From Holacanthus passer (Eukaryota > Chordata > Actinopteri > Pomacanthidae): a stretch of DNA of 64,000 bases. A program made the position numbers and the translations under genes. Shown here one piece after another: positions 48,961 to 59,900 of the stretch. The stretch is from positions 1,730,501 to 1,794,500 of the forward strand of contig JAFREQ010000063.1 of the NCBI GenBank assembly GCA_025331565.1. The letters are read 5' to 3'. The stretch's first letter is position 1, and each line of letters opens with the position of its first letter. The notes beneath the pieces were generated by a model. It worked only from the letters and a program-made list of their open reading frames with translations. It made no database searches and was not told the origin of the DNA.

Positions 48961-49879
48961 CTGGGATCAGCACGCCAAGACTAAACCTCTTCCTTCTGTC
49001 AGAGCGGCAGCACTGAGGAGAAGACGTCACTGTGCTAATGTGGAACCAAACACAGCCCATAAGTCTCTGGAGGCTGGACGTCACCCAGCTTTTACTAGTC
49101 AGGAAGAAGCAGGTCAGCGGTCGGTGTCGTTCTCATGCACGCCCCATTAGACTGTTAATTAGATTATTTGAAGACCCCTCATGTCTTTATCTTATATGTC
49201 CCCTGTTTTCCTCAAAGCCCAAACTGCTGGAATGGAGAGAATAAAGCCAGATTATGAGTGGGGTGAACTGATGAGTCTTTTTATAGAAAGAATGTGGAGG
49301 ACTGCTCACTTTTGTAAAGCTGTTTATGTAACAGCAGACAGCACTGTTCCACATGAAAGCCCTGTTACAGCATCACATCAGTCCTCACTGTGCGGCTTCT
49401 GACATCTCACTCTGCTGCATGAAAACAACTTGTTCGGGTTTCCTGTTCTTCACTGCGACGACACAAAAAAATGACTTCCGGTTCGGTTGAGCCTTCTAAT
49501 GTGTGATTTTCATGACCCTGCAGGACTAATGGGCTGACAAACAAACCTTTATATTTCAGCTTCACACTGATTCTCTTTTTTTTTATGACTGTAAGAAAAG
49601 ATGGAGCATCTGTGACGTCACCCACAGACGTCTGAATGGATGTTCTGGATGTCGCTGAGTCATAAATTGGAGCTAGAAAATCCCAGTTGTCTGAAGCTCG
49701 GTCTTGAACAGACATTTAAATGAAACTATCAGAGACGTTTAGAAGGGAAGTCTGTGTTTGGAGGAACTGCTAATAACACATCTGAAACCTGTGAGGAGAA
49801 GCTGCAAGTACATGGTTTGAGTTGTATTTTTATCAGCTTATTATATGTTTTTCAATGTGCAATCTAATTTTGAAATGTA

Positions 49880-50045
49880 ACTAAAGCTGTCAGATAAATG
49901 CAGTGGAATAAAAACTGCAATATTTCCCTCTGAAATGTAATAGAGTAGAAGTATAAATAGCATAAAACGGAAGCACTCAAGTACAATTTTGAGGTACTTT
50001 ACTGAAGGACATACTTGAGTAAATGTACTTAGTTACTTCAGCCAC
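49880..50045 (-). repeat. Repeat family C fragment, reverse orientation
   Basis: 'gctgtcagataaatgcagtg', then 'gtaatagagtagaagtataa', then 'gtacaattttgaggtacttt' is the reverse complement of the 5' part of the copy at 17645. Confidence 0.7.
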
Positions 50046-51589
50046 TTGCATTGATCTTCTCATTAACTTACCACTAGACAGCGAATAAGCAAAGTCATAC
50101 TATCTGTTTAAGAATGAATTCAGTACAGGCTGCATTTAAAGTTGTATTTGATGTGCATAAGTGTGAAAGCAGCCACATATTTGTCATCGCAGGACTAAAA
50201 GGATTCTGGGTAATTAAAATGAGTTGTAGTAACGTCAGGAGCAGAGACTTGGCCTGAGGGGAGAACTTGAAGATCAAAACTCTTGAGGAAAGAAAAGCCA
50301 CCAGCCGAGGACTTGGTCTAATCTTTATATACATGATAATTAGTCACCAGTTACAATACACATATTTATATACTACAGGAACACAGATAATACAGGTACT
50401 CAATGTGTGTGTTTTTTTTTTAACCTAACCTGCATGTTGAAGAAGAGTCAATCATGGGGTTTGTCTTCAAGCCTGGAGGACAAGAAGGACAGGGCTGCTG
50501 CTGGCCTGGATCAATCACAGCCCTCAGTGATCTCGCCCCCCTCTCATCCACGTTAGCCACTGGCCTACATTTGAACAGAGTGCACAGGTCCAAGAGGTCC
50601 AGGCAATCTTTGCAAATGTACACGATCTGCTGAGGAATGCCGATACAACCAGAAATGTCCTGCCTCCTTTATCACGGCTCCCGTTTCAAAAGAAGAAAGC
50701 TTCGCATTCATTTTTCCACGGACGTGCAGCTCCTTTAACATCTGAACTCTAAAACTAGCTGGACTTTAAGTGAACCCAACCACAGGCAGCAGGCTGTGAC
50801 TCACAATCTTATTCTCTATGGCAAAAATGAATGAGAAATTGACTTCAGGAACTCAGCATTTGTGCTCTGTGACCTTTCAAGTATGGCTGACAGAACTACT
50901 ATTTTGTTGCATCCTTCAGCAGAAGACAAACCCTCAGAGAGCCTTTTAATGCAACGTCATTATTGCTTACAGAGAAAAAGAAAAAGCTTTTTGTGTACAT
51001 AGACACACAGTGCAGATTCATGGAGGGCCCTATAGTTAGACCGTGATTATGGGAGAGCAGAGCCGAACTCCTGCTTGCTTTCGTCATCGGGGAGGGAAAC
51101 GTCCGACTCAGAGGAACCTTTAGTGCAAGCAGAGCGTGAGTGAGGGAGGAAGTGTGGGTTTCTCGAGCTTAGGTCGATTTTTTTTTTTTTTTTTTTATTG
51201 CTCATACAGTGACAACTTCTGGCAATATGATGAGTAACACTGCATGGAACTAATTCACAGGGTTTTGGTGAAAGCAACCCATGGATCCTTGTCACTGAGC
51301 GCTGTTGTGGTGCGTCTCTCCCTCCAGAGCGCAGAGCAGAGCTTCACATCAACACTGAAGACCTGCTGTGAAACTACATCTGTGATTTGCAAAAAATCAA
51401 CAGTGAATCACAGGGGACAGAAAACCGCTGCTGCACCTAACAGCTGCTGTCAGGTGTGGCCACAAGTACAACATGCCTCAGTCGGAGCAGAGCTGCGACT
51501 TTCAACTGCCGCCATTTATAAACACAACAGAAAGGATCTCGATATAATGATGAAGCATCTTGTTGTAAGTAGTTAGTTATTAGAAATTT

Positions 51590-51800
51590 TGTTATGGTCC
51601 CGACTGAAATATCTCAACAGATATTTGATAGATTGCCATGAAATTTAGTTCAGTTCTGCCACATAGGATGAATCTTAGGACTTTGGTCATCTCCAACTTT
51701 TCCTCCAGCGCCACCATGAGGTCCACATTTGTGGTTTTGAGAGACAACTATCGGATTGATTGGCATGAAATTCATGTACAGAAATTCATCTCTTATTCTA
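51590..51800 (+). repeat. Fish interspersed repeat (family I) with internal duplication
   Basis: 'gactgaaatatctcaacaga', then 'gattgccatgaaatttagtt', then 'ccagcgccaccatgaggtcc' is a very common fish repeat as I remember it. The first block recurs about 130 bases later as 'attgattggcatgaaattca'. Confidence 0.7.
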
Positions 51801-52576
51801 ATTATTAGATGTAAGTGTATCTAACCATCCTCCTGATACAAGAAAACTTTGTCATTATCACAAGATCCTGAGAAATTCACGTCTCATGGTGGCAGCTCTG
51901 CTCCTCTCGAGTTTTCTGCCCTGTGTGATCTGTGAAAAAGATCTAATCACTATGTAAAAGACTTGCAACACGGTGGCTCAAAGTGAGGCCCATTTTAACA
52001 CCACAGCAGCTCAGTTCCCTCATGTGTTCCTCATCTCTAATCAACACCACGCTAATCATCTAACACCTGCAGAGTTGGAATGAAAACCTACAAACTACTG
52101 ATATAATCTGATTGGCAAGATGTTTTTTTTTTTTAAGGCTGGTACCGATAAAACATTTTTAATCGAAGCTGCAGATCGGAGTTAAAATATTTCAAGCCGA
52201 TAATTAACATCTTTAAGTATGTTTTCCCCAGATTTTTATTCATGTCAGGGTAAGAAAGCAGGGTGAAACAGCAGCTAGGCCACGATAGGACACTACAACT
52301 CTCCAGTGAAAGCCGGACTGGTTCAACACCTTTATATACTTTAGCAGCTCTTGAAGGCAGAGGCAGGGTTTACACACCGATGCCTCTCAAGCGGTTCAAT
52401 AGCGTCACATCCTCACCTCCACCTCAGTCTGGTGGTGGGAGACTCATCCAACGTCTGACTGTTTAAAGTCAATATCTGACCCGACAGTCGGGCCTCGTGG
52501 AGCATGGATCAAAACCACTGATTTACAAGACAGAATTATTATATATACACTCCTTCAGCACTCGCTCAACTCACAA

Positions 52577-53090
52577 TTAGTACTCATAATATACATACGC
52601 ATCAGTGCCTAAGTGAATATTTGAAATGACTGTGATTTCCGTTGCTTTGTGATCCTTCGCCCAACGTCTTCGGGTATCAACCAACGCTTCTGGAGACAAT
52701 GACTGTAGTGATAGTTCCGCAAAGGGATCCAGCGGCTTCGGTTTGTTGAGTGTCTCGACAGTACATTCCTCATAGATAGATGCCCCCCGGAAAGAAGAAT
52801 CTCCCAAAGAAACACCACCTCACGTCGACCCACTTCGCCAAGTCTCTGAGGACATTCTGGGACATGAGGTACATTCTGCTCCACTGACAGTCTGATGCTC
52901 TTCACTCACGTCAGTCCACAGGATGGGTACAGGAGAGCGAAATGAAACAATGGAGCTCTCACTTAAAGGTGAGTCCCCGTCTATCAGCGAGACCGAAAAA
53001 GGGGAGGTGGTGGCGAAACCAGTACCTATTGTCTGATGAACCACCTGTTTTGATATCACACCTGATGGATGGTTCATCAGCCAGTGACTG
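52577..53090 (-). pseudogene. Unidentified open frame broken by one stop codon
   Basis: On the minus strand two open stretches share one frame: 53077-52820 and 52807-52577. They are separated by a single stop codon at 52820-52822. Without that stop the frame would run about 165 codons, ending TDAYVYYEY then a stop. Recognisable phrases include KPLDPFAELSLQSLSPEAL and DTRRRWAKDHKATEIT. I do not recognise a family. It could be a decayed exon, a transposon-derived remnant, or chance in a locally GC-richer stretch. Confidence 0.2.
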
Positions 53091-54624
53091 GGTCAGGAAA
53101 GTGGAGGCACGATTCTGACACCTGGAAATTTACTGCATCAGCCAAACAATGGGGGGTGATAATGTACAGGGAATGTTAGGGGCTAATTAATGTGGCTATT
53201 CAGTAAACCCCACCCCTGAACTGGGATTTTCAAATCATAGCCAGGCAGCCATAACTGGGCACGGCAGGTGTGTCAAACATTTGATTTCCCCACATGTTGA
53301 AACAGTGTTGCTTCAGTATGTTTTCTATAAGCTTGCAAACACAGTTGTGTCAGAACAAAATTATTGTCTGATCTTACCTTTTTCCCTTAATCTCACTGTA
53401 CTGTATGTAACACTGTGGATAACTAGTTCTACAGTACAAAAGCTTCTTTACCTCCATGTCTTCCACATGGATCATAGGCTGGTGCTGATGCAAACTTTTT
53501 GCCTGTAGCAGCAAGTATGTAGCCGTCAATCATATTTAAGACCCCTTTTTTTTACAGGGTTCATGTTTCAAAATCAACTGGACAGAGTTTTGAACCATCT
53601 CATGGAGCTAGGATGAAATATGGTAGTTGACATCAGAGTCAATCAGCCGGAAATGAGAAGCTGCTTTTGTTTAATGTACATGCGAAATCAAGGATCTGTT
53701 GTTTCAAAAAGTTTTGATTGCGATGTGTAAATTTGTCATTGTTAGAATGTTAAACCGCATATATGCCATGTGAGAATGAAAAGCTTGAAAGGCGTAGCAG
53801 TACCTGGGGGGGCGGGGCTTGGAGAACAGCCAGGTGCTGCCACAGCAAATTAAATATGAGGCAGAAAAGAAGAGTGTTAATAGGAAGAGGGGCAACAGAG
53901 TTAGGAATTTGGGGGAATGTGGGTCAGGGTTTACTTATAACTTCATAGTTTTCATAGCAATTGTGTGGCATAGTTAGTTTACAGTCATCAAGTATGGTTA
54001 GATACATTAATGCTATTGTGTGTATTCAAAAGAAATTACACATTTAAAGTCTTTTCGCAGATCAGACTCACCAAGTTAACTGGGTGGGGGTGCTATTATA
54101 TTTTATCATATAAATCAGTAGGAGGATTATTTATTGATTACATCTTTGTTAATTATGATGATGAATTAGCATTAAGAACTCTGTAAAATGCACTACCTAC
54201 CATATTTGGTGTTAGATACATGAAACCAATGGATATAGATGGAAAAGCATGTCTGAGCCAGGTGTTATGGACGGGTGCAGTCTTCTGAACCGCGGCACAA
54301 AGACTGAGTTCGAACAGTCTTGCTAACATAACTGAAGTGCAGCACTGTCAGCAGAGTGTTAGACAGCAGAGAGGGGTCACTCCATTGAAGAATCTAGATC
54401 AGATGAGAGAACGATCCAATTATAAAGGCGCCGTGGGGCCATGGGAGCCAGCCTCAGTGGATTACACCGGCAGCTACCTTGCAGATGGAGATGACTGGGA
54501 TGTTTGCTGTGTAGTTCTGTATTGTTGTGGAGGGGCTTTATTTAAAGATAGAAAACTCTCTTCCCTCAAACTCCGGAGGCACACAAATGTGCAGATTCAT
54601 GTGATTTGAAGGACGATGAATCTT

Positions 54625-55050
54625 AAAGGACATTTTGGAAAATATGCTTATTCACTTTCCTCATGAAAAGTTTGGTATGACTCTCATGTCTATGCATCAA
54701 ATATGAAACTGTTATACAGTCAGCATCCTTAAGTCTGTCCAAAGGTTCCACCTAAAGTCACCTCGCAGTACAGAAATGTAATAACCACAAATTATTAGCT
54801 GATTTTTTGTTCTTTTTAAATTTGGCGAGTTCCCCCTGCTGCAACTCTTTAGATTGAAAGATAACTGTCACTGATTTTCAAACCTGTAAAAGGCTCTTAA
54901 ATATGCACCTAATTGCTACAAACATCCTGTTAAAAGACAGAGACCAAAGCTAAATTATTTTACCTTTGGACAAAGACAGTTGGCTGTAGCTTTTTATTTA
55001 GCTTCCAGACATGAGAGCAGCATCAATCATCTCATCTAACTCTTGGTAAA
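54625..55050. repeat. Repeat family B, inverted pair with poly-A run
   Basis: The left part (54630-54760) has 'aaaggacattttggaaaata' then 'tgcttattcactttcc'. The right part (about 54960-55045) is the reverse complement of the same start region ('agacatgagagcagcatcaa' then 'tcatctcatctaactcttgg'). A 21-base A run follows. Confidence 0.55.
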
Positions 55051-55644
55051 AAAAAAAAAAAAAAAAAAAGCGAATGAACATACTTTCCAAAATGTGAAAC
55101 TATAAATTTAAAGTGGCACAGACTCATAATTTGACCCGACTGAAAGTGCAAGCCAGACTCGTCCTTAATGGTGATATAAACATGTGAATTTAGGAATTAG
55201 TGTGTGAAGGAAGGTGGCTTCAGTAACACATATGGAAGGCACTATCTTGGCCCAACGTTAAATGTTTTGCACTTATCAAGCCTGCTGGAAAATACTTCTG
55301 TTCAATGGGTTTTGTGTAAAATAAATAACACTTGAAATATTTGCAACAACTATGTGGCCCGACAACAACTACAACAAAAAAATATAGATTTTTCTAAATA
55401 CCCCCCCTCAAAAAAAAAAAAGATCCCAGAAGTATATCCCCATCTGGAATACTGGACTACATGAAGCATTTATTCAGGTAAGTGACTGCTAATCTTTTAT
55501 AATCCAGTGTTAAGTGCTTTTATCTGTAGACAAATTGTGGCTGGATAATGGCAGGGTCACTGACTGTATGGGAGGGGGAAGAACAGCATGTGCCTTCAGT
55601 CCCAGAAACCAGGAGCGGCAATTGTTCCAGCCTCCTCTCTGAAC

Positions 55645-55650
55645 TTTATT
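55645..55650 (-). terminator. ppm1e: Candidate ppm1e polyadenylation signal
   Basis: TTTATT reads AATAAA on the gene strand, about 1.35 kb beyond the ppm1e stop codon. Another AATAAA lies at 55474-55469. Without transcript data the true end is unknown. Confidence 0.25.
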
Positions 55651-56998
55651 CATCTGCCACCAAAGGGTTGCTGAGGGGGACAAAGAGGCAAGCGAGGCCA
55701 TTAGAGCTTAATGCAACGCTCGGTCGCTCGACATTCTCGACAGCAAGACAAAAGACGGTGTGTGTCACCTCGCTCTGCGTTTGGGCAACATTTAATAGAA
55801 GGAAAGAGAAGTGATGAAGCTGAGGGATCACACAGTCAACCTCTTTCACTTTGCTGGTATGGCTGGAAAGCTGCTCCTTGATGTACAGAGAAATGTATGC
55901 AGATGAGTCGTTTAAGTGATGATACTGTACACATAAGTATTTAGAGCTGTTTCTTTAGTTCCAATGAAGGGAACTCTTGATGCTACTGTACAGCTACAGT
56001 GACAAGAGCGTCCTTTCGACTTTGTGGGAGCAGGCTCACTCCTTCTTCAACTAGAGCACGACCTGGTTCATCAGCATGGCCAATCATTTCGGCTAATATT
56101 ATCTTATCAAACATATCTGGGTAATGGCTTATAAATTGTCTATTTCTGACCTCACTAATACTGTCGTGGCTGAAAGGGAGCAAACCTCTGCAGCCAGGTT
56201 CCAAAAATGTTGAGGAAAAAAAGCCCTTAAAGAAAAGAGGAGGCTGTAATAATCAAATTAATGTTCCCGGTTTTGAAAATGAAATGGCAAGTATTGTATT
56301 TTCTTACTTGTTCTGCAAGTTAAATAAGTGGTGAGATCACATTTTTCTTCTTGCTTGTACCTGAGAGCAACAAATTTGTCTTACGATGCTTTTCTTCCTG
56401 TGCCAAATACATAATTTCTGCCTAAAGACGCTGCTGAGAATGTGGAGCGACCATGCATATAAATTAAACTTAAATGTGTTTTCAGACTGAATGGAAGTGA
56501 ACTTTTGCCTCCATTTGCACTGAACGGCTTTTTTAATCCAATACGGACTGAAGCTTCAGCCATTTAACAAAACACACTGAAGGTACGTTGTGTGACCCTT
56601 ATCCTCATTCATCAAATCGCACAGCTTTTAAGGTTCATTTCACGTTCAGTCTGAACACGTCTTATTAACCTGCATTTCCAGCTCTGGCTTCATGTCGACT
56701 GATCAATGGTCACAATGGAGAGGATACAGTTTTGCGCTTTACCTACAGCGTTAAGGGAGCAGGGCTTGTGTTTAGTGGGCCAGCTTACATTTGGAAACAT
56801 TTCGGCTTAGGACAGAGAGCACCACTCCTCCAACAGAGATTCAATAATCACGTAACGACTGCAGGAGCCACAACTACCTACTATCAAAGAAAGATGTGTT
56901 GTTGAAGGCAGAGGTGGGTGGGTTGGTGGGTGGGTGGGCTGAGGGGCAGGGAGCAGGGCTGAATAAATGAAGGAGATGGTTTGGTTTGGGTCACCTCT

Positions 56999-59900
56999 TC
57001 AGATGGTGGCATCGTGGGGCAGATGAGGCACTGCCATTCCAGGCCTCCGGTTGGAGTAGCGCTGCATGTGCGGCAACAAGTGGCCAGATGGCAACAGGCC
57101 TAGCAGCTCCTTGGATGTGCCTGGCCACCTCCGGCCACAGCGGCGACTGCCATAACCGAGCCTGCGGCTTCGCCTCACTGCCTGGCCTAACAGCACGGCT
57201 GTCTGGGGCCACAGTGGGTCCGTGAAGCTAGACATGCTGGGCTCCTGAAAAGGGATACAGGACCTGCGCCTCAGTGGCCGTTCTTCTCGATAGATGTGGG
57301 AGGTTGTGAAGAGGTCGGGGCTAAAGTCGGGGAAGGGCTGCCATAAGCCCTGGGTCAGGGAGATGCGGCCCTCCAACGTCGGCCCCAACAGGCTGAGGCT
57401 AGTTCTGTCCGTGAAGGAGTCCGTTCGGTCTTCGTAGGCGAGGTCAGCGGGGGCCGAGCACTGCTGCAGGGGCCAGCCTCCGCGACCCTTCCCCCCGATG
57501 TCCGCAGTGCTGCCTCCCTCACCGCCGTCGCGCTCTACCCTGACCGCCTCGTCTTCCTCCTCCTCCTCTTCCTGTTCCTCCTCCTCCACCTCCGCTACCT
57601 CCTCCTCCTCCTCAACCTCTCCCTCCACCACACCCTCCTCCTCGTCCTCTGTGCTGGTGGGTGGTGGGGAGCGTGGGTCCCGCAAGAAGACCACTATGAC
57701 AGTGATATTATCACTAGAGCCCGCGTCACGGGCTGAGGCCACCAGCTTGTGGGCTACCATGGTGGTGTCTCCAGTGTTCTCCTGGAGGTGGTCGCTGACC
57801 ACCCGCACCGCCTCATCTGGACTCACTGTGTCCCAGAAGCCATCGCAGGCCAGAATCAGGTAGTCTTCTGAACCGTCCAATGGGAAGATACTATGATCTG
57901 CATCACCACAGATGTAGGGCTTGTGCTCCGAGTCGCCTGTCAACACAGGTGACAGATTATTCTGTTAGTGCCTGCTCATACTGACAATCCAGCTCTGCTT
58001 GCTGTTTGGTGTCAAAGTCAAAACATGCAGGAAAAGAAAATATCACGATCCAGTATATGAATATTTACTACATGAATATCTGACTAAGCTAATAGTTACC
58101 GATTGCTCTGGATACAGACAGACTGCCGTTAACCCTCCATGTGCCAAACCAGATCACACAGCCTCCCAGAGCCTCGATCCTCTGCTTCTCATCCTGCAGA
58201 CACACATGAAGCATGAAGCATAGTTGGTCACAGCGGTGATGACTGTCACATGGCACACAGCACTCTCATCCTGCCATTCCCTGCAGCATCACTCAGTGCA
58301 TTACCTGCCTCTGCTGTACACTTACAGTTACAATCCACCCAATCCCTCTCTTGAGGCAATACATTAATACTGGTACAGTTTGTAGGTCAACAGCACTGCA
58401 AATTTTTGACTGAAAATGTACAGTGAAAGCTCAAATGAACAGGAAACATGCTGTGATAAAACAAGGGATGCTGGGCCATATTGTTCCATGTCCACAGTTG
58501 GAAAATGTAGTGAAAAATAATGCTATCAAACTAAACTTTTAAGTATTTCTAGGAATGCAGAATTTACAAGAACACAGAAACAATAAAGAATTTGTTGTAG
58601 ACAGTGGAAGAAAGTATAGAATTTTCTGTGTAGCACTAAAACTAGACAGACAGATTTTTGAAGGCTGATGATTGATTCTTTTGCACTAATGGAGATAAGT
58701 GTCTGAACACTTAAAAGGAACAGTCAAACATTTTGGAAAATACGCTTATTTAATTTCAGGTGGAGAAAGAAAAGATGGACAACAATCTCATGTCTGTCGG
58801 TTAAATATCAGCTTACAGCCAGTAGCCGGCTTTGCATATCCACCTACCAGCATCTCTAAATATCCCTAATTAATACGTTCTAGCTCATTCATTTAATTAA
58901 TGCACAAAAAATGAAATAAGGACAGTTTGCCATTTTATGATGGGTTAGTCAGACTATTTCTTGGCTGGGAACAGTAGCTATCTGGTTAATCTGCTCAGAG
59001 CCAAGAAATAGTTCAGCATGTACAGTAACTGTCTGCAGTATAAAACAGCAAATTGTGGTTTTTGTGTGTAGGTATTTGTACAGATTAAACAAACAGGACA
59101 TAACATATATAAGCCCAATAAATATATTTGGAAAGTCAGGCAACTTGCTTCCTCTTGTTTCCATTCATTGTGTCAGTCAAGGTTTTGGGTTGTCAGTTCT
59201 GTTATTTTCAGTTTTATTTTGAAAGAGTCTTCCCTTGGTTGTGTTCAGTTGTCTTTACTTCCCTCATTGCTCCTTTCCTGCCTTTAGGATTGTTGATTGG
59301 TTTCACCTGTGATCCTGCCCTCCTGGTGTATCTAGTCTGTGTGTTCCCTTCTCTCTTTGCCAGTTTGTCCTTGTACCTTGTTTTTATTCCTCATTTTTTT
59401 ATTCCTCATTTTCCTGGATCTCACCTGTTTTATTGGGCTCCTTTTTAAATTTGTTTGCTGGTAAGTCTTTTGTTTTTGTTAATAAATATTGAAATGCACC
59501 AGATTTGCCTCTGTCTGCATTTTGCTAAGTTAGAAAAACATCTTGTTTAAAACTATGTGGATCACAAATACAGGCCTGTAGTTTAATTTATAGAAAATGC
59601 TCACAGTTTAAATCGCAAACTGCAAATTAAAGTGCGACACAAATGTCTGTCCAAATGCACGCAGTAGATTTGTAAATTAATGGTGGTAAATAGTGTTTAA
59701 AAATCATCCATACATCACCCAAATCACCCATGCAACTGAAGTGATTCATGATGTGTGTGCATGTCTAGTAGTCTTACCTCTCTGTCTGGTTTGTGTGGTT
59801 TCATCAGCTCCACCACCTGTCCTCTCCTGACCAGAATGACCTGGGAATCTCCCAGCCAGGCCACATACAACGTCCGACCCCGCAGGAACGTCACCACGCC

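Larger units (their letters stand above)
47601..56998. other. Spacer between convergent trim37 and ppm1e
   Basis: No gene is supported. It holds a possible repeat beginning 'aaaggataattccactttat' (47716), a LINE-like tail (48715-48960), copies of families C (49880), I (51590) and B (54625), long poly-T and poly-A runs (51178-51197, 55049-55069), and an interrupted open frame at 52577-53090. The part next to 56998 should be ppm1e 3' UTR. Confidence 0.5.

Noticed and set aside
48917..49150. Open frame beginning MSELLTLSLGLVC
   Set aside because: It starts inside a retroelement-derived repeat whose plus strand reads through 'gatgtctgagcttctcacc'; not a gene.
54337..54609. 90-codon open frame with Cys-rich stretch
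   Set aside because: No recognisable domain, no splice context, and within the length expected by chance for such a spacer.
57498..57863. 121-codon plus-strand open frame rich in Ser
   Set aside because: It is the antisense of the ppm1e terminal exon. Its Ser/Thr runs are simply the reverse of the Glu-rich tract.
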